The position numbers and the translations under genes are program-made. Shown piece by piece: positions 14,248 to 16,980 of a stretch of DNA of 16,980 nucleotides. Numbering within the stretch: position 1 is the stretch's first letter; every line of letters starts with the position of its first letter. The notes under the pieces were generated by a model. It had not been told where the DNA came from. It searched no databases and saw only the letters and a program-made list of their open reading frames with translations. Source of the stretch: Desulfobacteraceae bacterium 4572_89 (GTDB lineage: Bacteria; Desulfobacterota; Desulfobacteria; Desulfobacterales; Desulfobacteraceae); NCBI GenBank assembly GCA_002085465.1, contig NBML01000038.1:1-16980 (forward strand). Direction: 5' to 3'.

Positions 14248-14781
14248 TCATATTTTCTGTTCATTCGCCATAAAGCATGGAATACAGAGATATTTTCCAT
14301 CAAATCTTCTTATCCTTGATTCCATTACTAATTCTCCACATGACTGGCACTCTATGCTCTCCATAATTCTGGCCGGGCGTACCGGATCCTTTGATATAGC
14401 CTTAACAGTGAAAAGCTCCTCAAGGTCTGCACCCATTATTTTTTTTAGGGAGATCTCTCTATTTTCACTCCTGGGAAAATTTTTGTTGAAAAGAGCGCGA
14501 AATCCAACGTTGCTGTTTCTGTCAAAAAATGTAAAGGCTGATTTGCCATAATCCTTGTGAATAAGATTTCCTTTGCCATAGGTACAGCCGGTAAGAAACT
14601 GCACTGCATCCACTGCACACATATCAGTCTCAACAACACAGACAGGTGCTGTTACTTCTGCGATGTTGATTTTTTCCATGGCAAGTTCTGAAACACGTAT
14701 TCCAATGGCAAGGCCCGGGCATGAGTGCCCGTGAAACTCTATGGTTTTTTTTATGATTTCCTGGTCGATTAAACAAGCCAT
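14248..14781 (-). CDS. fmdE: FmdE-domain protein with C-terminal zinc finger
   Basis: A 177-residue protein of the FmdE family (PF02663), named after formylmethanofuran dehydrogenase subunit E but widespread outside methanogens; biochemical role unsettled. Core motifs: FHGHSCPGLAIGIRVSELAM (16-35) with His 17, His 19 and Cys 21, then ETDMCAVDAVQFLTGCTYGK (51-70) with Cys 55 and Cys 66, and KDYGKSAFTFFDR. The C-terminus has ECQSCGE (144-150) and LCIPCF (165-170), a two-CxxC treble-clef zinc finger seen in some family members. AAGGGG precedes the ATG by 5 nt. The gene lies 29 nt after the ATPase gene, so it is probably co-transcribed with the metal-chelate transporter. A role in metal or cofactor handling is inferred from this context only. 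Confidence 0.9.
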   Translation of the reverse strand: MACLIDQEIIKKTIEFHGHSCPGLAIGIRVSELAMEKINIAEVTAPVCVVETDMCAVDAVQFLTGCTYGKGNLIHKDYGKSAFTFFDRNSNVGFRALFNKNFPRSENREISLKKIMGADLEELFTVKAISKDPVRPARIMESIECQSCGELVMESRIRRFDGKYLCIPCFMANEQKI

Positions 14782-14810
14782 GCTGACCCCTTTTATGTTT
14801 TTTATTTTTT

Positions 14811-15581
14811 TTATGCTGCTTTCAGCCCGTCATCAGGTATTATAACTGGATTTCCATTGTGATGCAAAATTTCAACAAAAATTCCGTAGACCGATTCCAC
14901 CATTTTTGAAGTGATCTCTTTTACATCTCCAGCACCAAAGATTGAGCCGTTTTTCAGGAAAATATATTTATCAGCATACCTCAATGCTGTGTTAAGATCA
15001 TGCATTGTCATAACAGCAGCGATATTATGCTCTTTTACAACTCTTTTGATAAGGCTTAAAATATCTATCTGGTTTTTCATGTCAAGGCTCGATGTTGGTT
15101 CATCCAGTAAAAGCAAATCTGTCTGCTGCACCAGAGCCCTTGCAATGGAGACTTTTTGCAGCTCCCCGCCGCTCATCTGATCCGTATATTTCATTGCCAG
15201 ATGCTCAAGTCCCAGCCGTTTTACTGCTGCATCAACCATTTTAATATCATTATCTGAAACTCTCCACCTGATGTGGGGACGCCTTCCCATGAGGATTGCA
15301 TCAAAGGCAGTAATTCTTGCCGCCTGACTCTGCTGGGAAACATAGCTCATCTTTTTTGCAATGGTCATGGTATCCATATCTCTGATACTCTTTCCATGGA
15401 TAAGTATATCCCCTTTTAAAGGGGATAAAATGGAATTAATGCATTTTAAAAGAGTTGTTTTTCCAACGCCATTGGGACCGAGAATAACCGTGATTTCACC
15501 CTTTTTTACTGTAAAATTTACATTTTCCAGGGTGGCGTGACTGTTATATTTAAATGTAAGATCCTCAACCTTAAGTATCAT
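14811..15581 (-). CDS. Metal-chelate/corrinoid ABC transporter ATPase (FecE/BtuD type)
   Basis: Cytoplasmic ATPase for import of an iron-siderophore, heme, corrinoid or similar metal chelate. The 256-residue protein has Walker A GPNGVGKT (35-42), Q-loop Gln at about 83 in YVSQQS, signature MSGGELQK (136-143), Walker B LLLLDEP (156-162) with catalytic Glu 161, D-loop SSLD, and switch His 194 in TMHD. LMGRRPHIRW (97-106) just before the helical domain is typical of the Fec/Fep/Btu group. Its ATG overlaps the permease stop by four bases (ATGA, 15578-15581), so the two are translationally coupled. Because the permease upstream carries frame breaks, translation of this gene may be reduced. Confidence 0.92.
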   Translation of the reverse strand: MILKVEDLTFKYNSHATLENVNFTVKKGEITVILGPNGVGKTTLLKCINSILSPLKGDILIHGKSIRDMDTMTIAKKMSYVSQQSQAARITAFDAILMGRRPHIRWRVSDNDIKMVDAAVKRLGLEHLAMKYTDQMSGGELQKVSIARALVQQTDLLLLDEPTSSLDMKNQIDILSLIKRVVKEHNIAAVMTMHDLNTALRYADKYIFLKNGSIFGAGDVKEITSKMVESVYGIFVEILHHNGNPVIIPDDGLKAA

Positions 15582-16379
15582 CTTTTATATCCCTTTATTA
15601 TTAAATATATAAAGATCGGTGCTCCAAGAAATGATGTCAAAACTGAAACAGGCAGAGTATGGGGAGTAAGCACAAGCCTTGCCACTGTATCTGAAGCAAG
15701 TAAAAGCAATCCCCCTGTTATCATTGTGCCCGGCAGGAGAAATCTGTGGTCGTCACCTATGAGCCTGCGTACCATATGGGGCGCCACAAGGCCCACAAAG
15801 CCTATTATCCCGACAAGTGCAATAATTACAGATGTAACCAGAGATGCTGCCATCATACCTGCAAGTCTTGTCTTCTCCACCTTGATGCCAATGCCCTGTG
15901 CAGTCTCGTCACCTGCATCAATGCCATTGTAATTCCATGCATTGGCCATAAAAAAAACAATTCCCCCAAAGGCGATGATGGAGACAAACCCAAGTTCACT
16001 CCAGTTGGCACGGGCAACATCCCCGAATGTCCAGAAAACCATTGCAGCAAGCTGTATGTCATCTGCAAAAAACTGGAGCAGCATGGTTCCGGCTGTAAAA
16101 AGCGATCCCAAAGCCACACCGGTAAGAACCATCACTTCAGGAGATGCCCCCCTGATTCTGGATACTGCTGTTATCATTCCTGCTGCTGCCATAGCAAAAA
16201 CAAATGCTGAAAATGTTGTAATATATGGATTTGAAATAATAACAGCATCCTCAACAGAGCTTGCCATGACTCCTGAATCAAAAATCATGACAGAGAGTGC
16301 AGCACCAAAGGCAGCAGCATGGGAAATCCCCAGGGTAAAAGGAGAACCAAGGGGATTTTTTAAAACAGACTGCATGACA

Positions 16380-16393
16380 GCCCCTGGCCCCTG
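16380..16393. repeat. Perfect 7-bp tandem duplication inside the permease gene
   Basis: GCCCCTG occurs twice in a row (16380-16386, 16387-16393); on the coding strand this is CAGGGGC twice. Deleting one copy restores GTT GCA GGG GCT GTC ATG CAG (VAGAVMQ), the normal permease sequence. This is the hallmark of slipped-strand duplication. Confidence 0.85.
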
Positions 16394-16594
16394 CAACACC
16401 AAGGCCTGCTCCTGCCACAAGTGCTGTCAGGGCCTGGGGCAGCCTGATGTTCCAGATAATGATATCAAATTGTTTTGAAACAGAAAAACCGGCCAGGGTT
16501 TTTATCACATCAGCAAAGGGTATGCTTACTGCTCCAAGGGAGATTCCCCATACCAGGATAAGCATAAGAACAAGCAGAGCAGCTGTCAGAAAAA

Positions 16595-16601
16595 CTTTTT
16601 T
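16595..16601 (-). promoter_or_regulatory. A AAA AAG slippery heptamer in the permease gene
   Basis: On the coding strand, zero-frame codons GGA AAA AAG contain the canonical -1 slippery heptamer. A one-base backward slip replaces AAG TTT TTC TGA by a frame reading GTT TTT CTG ACA, which is the first membrane helix of the permease. Either a one-base loss from a seven-A run, transcript slippage on A6, or programmed -1 frameshifting explains it. Confidence 0.5.
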
Positions 16602-16678
16602 CCCGGAAAGATATGAGGAGTATGGTATGTCAGGGAAACTTCACCATCATCAAAATGCATATTATTAAATCCTAATTT

Positions 16679-16815
16679 GTAACCGTTCACAGTCAATTTG
16701 TCGAATTGTAAGCGTTTACAGGGTGCTGCAGATGCAAGGCAGCGGGCGTGCAGACGTGCTCATGTACTTTAAATGTCAGCCAACGCAGCAGGTGCAGTAC
16801 CCTGTGAACGGTTAC
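16679..16815. repeat. 137-bp palindromic intergenic element (element B)
   Basis: GTAACCGTTCACAG at 16679-16692 is the exact reverse complement of 16802-16815. A second, nearby half-site at 16708-16724 (GTAAGCGTTTACAGGGT) pairs with 16799-16815 at 15 of 17 positions, so the left side has two alternative arms in direct orientation. The interior is centred near 16761 and contains CAACGCAGCAG, as does element A. It fills most of the 163-nt gap between the binding-protein stop and the permease start. Confidence 0.65.
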
Positions 16816-16823
16816 CCTGATTT

Positions 16824-16980
16824 TTAGGTCAAAGGCACTCTCTTAAAAGCCAGTCCTTGAAAATTGTTATTCATTGTTTCATATACAGGCCTTCCCACAA
16901 GAAATGTATAAATTTCATCAGCCTTTTTTTCAGGATCAATATCTTTGAAGCTGTCAAAGTAGATCAGTTTGCCGATAAAC
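16824..16980 (-). CDS. Metal-chelate ABC transporter binding protein, C-terminal end (partial)
   Basis: The frame enters from the window edge and ends at TAA 16824-16826. The last 52 residues include [20 protein letters not shown], a [16 protein letters not shown] segment and [12 protein letters not shown]. The pattern DIDPExKADEIYxFLxGxxVYxxMxxxFxGLAF is typical of the C-terminus of FecB/BtuF-type periplasmic binding proteins of iron-siderophore or corrinoid importers. It is upstream of the permease and in the same direction, the usual gene order. The 5' part, signal peptide and ligand pocket lie outside the window. Confidence 0.85.
   Translation of the reverse strand, partial: FIGKLIYFDSFKDIDPEKKADEIYTFLVGRPVYETMNNNFQGLAFKRVPLT

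Larger units (their letters stand above)
15578..16660 (-). pseudogene. FecCD-type ABC permease, reading frame broken twice
   Basis: Membrane subunit of the metal-chelate importer. The start is probably ATG 16660 (MHFDDGEVSLTYHTPHIFPG), with AGGA 9 nt upstream. At 16595-16601 the coding strand reads A AAA AAG, after which the zero frame stops within three codons; a -1 shift gives VFLTAALLVLMLILVWGISL, the expected first helix, through IRLPQALTALVAGAGLGVAG. At 16380-16393 a tandem 7-bp duplication then breaks the frame; removing one copy joins LGVAGA to VMQSVLKNPLGSPFTLGISH, as in the family. The rest (GIGIKVEKTRL, GFVGLVAPHMVRRLIGDDHR, LGAPIFIYLI) is intact to the stop. Corrected length is about 358 residues, normal for FecCD permeases. 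It is either a young pseudogene, a switchable gene, or a sequence error. Confidence 0.88.

Noticed and set aside
15942..16478. 178-codon plus-strand reading frame
   Set aside because: Antisense to the FecCD-type permease; its Ala/Thr-rich content mirrors the hydrophobic codons of the real gene.

Overview
The window looks like a chromosomal stretch from a Gram-negative anaerobe. The gene set (FmdE protein, Opp/Dpp transporter with periplasmic binding protein, ornithine enzymes, IS200- and IS4-type remnants, long intergenic palindromes) resembles sulfate-reducing Desulfobacterota, but that assignment is an inference from general appearance. No rRNA, tRNA or CRISPR array was recognised.

Layout. 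Positions 1-2703 are a mobile-element graveyard: the 3' end of an IS200/IS605 tnpA with its right-end hairpins, an AT-rich orphan gene for a secreted 178-residue protein, the 3' scrap of another transposase, and a decayed IS4-type element with terminal inverted repeats. Positions 2957-10329 (+ strand) hold a peptide ABC transporter (binding protein, two permeases, two ATPases) followed by an N-acyl-D-amino-acid deacylase. Positions 10437-13382 (- strand, transcribed toward the transporter) hold an ornithine/alanine-racemase-type PLP enzyme, an ornithine aminotransferase and an Lrp/AsnC regulator. Positions 13383-14247 are mostly non-coding, with two strong hairpins and gene scraps. Positions 14248-16980 (- strand) hold a FecBCDE-type metal-chelate or corrinoid ABC transporter (binding protein cut by the window edge, permease, ATPase) followed by an FmdE-domain protein.

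How the genes may work together. The two convergent blocks read as one catabolic module: an imported acylated or peptide-bound D-amino acid is deacylated, the racemase converts a freed D-amino acid (ornithine is the best guess) to the L form, RocD sends it to glutamate semialdehyde, and the Lrp-type protein senses an amino acid. The enzyme families are clear from sequence; the D-ornithine link is inferred. In the Fec block the permease reading frame is broken twice: once at an A AAA AAG heptamer that a -1 frameshift would exactly correct, and once by a perfect 7-bp tandem duplication. Long imperfect palindromes sit between binding-protein and permease genes in both transporter clusters.
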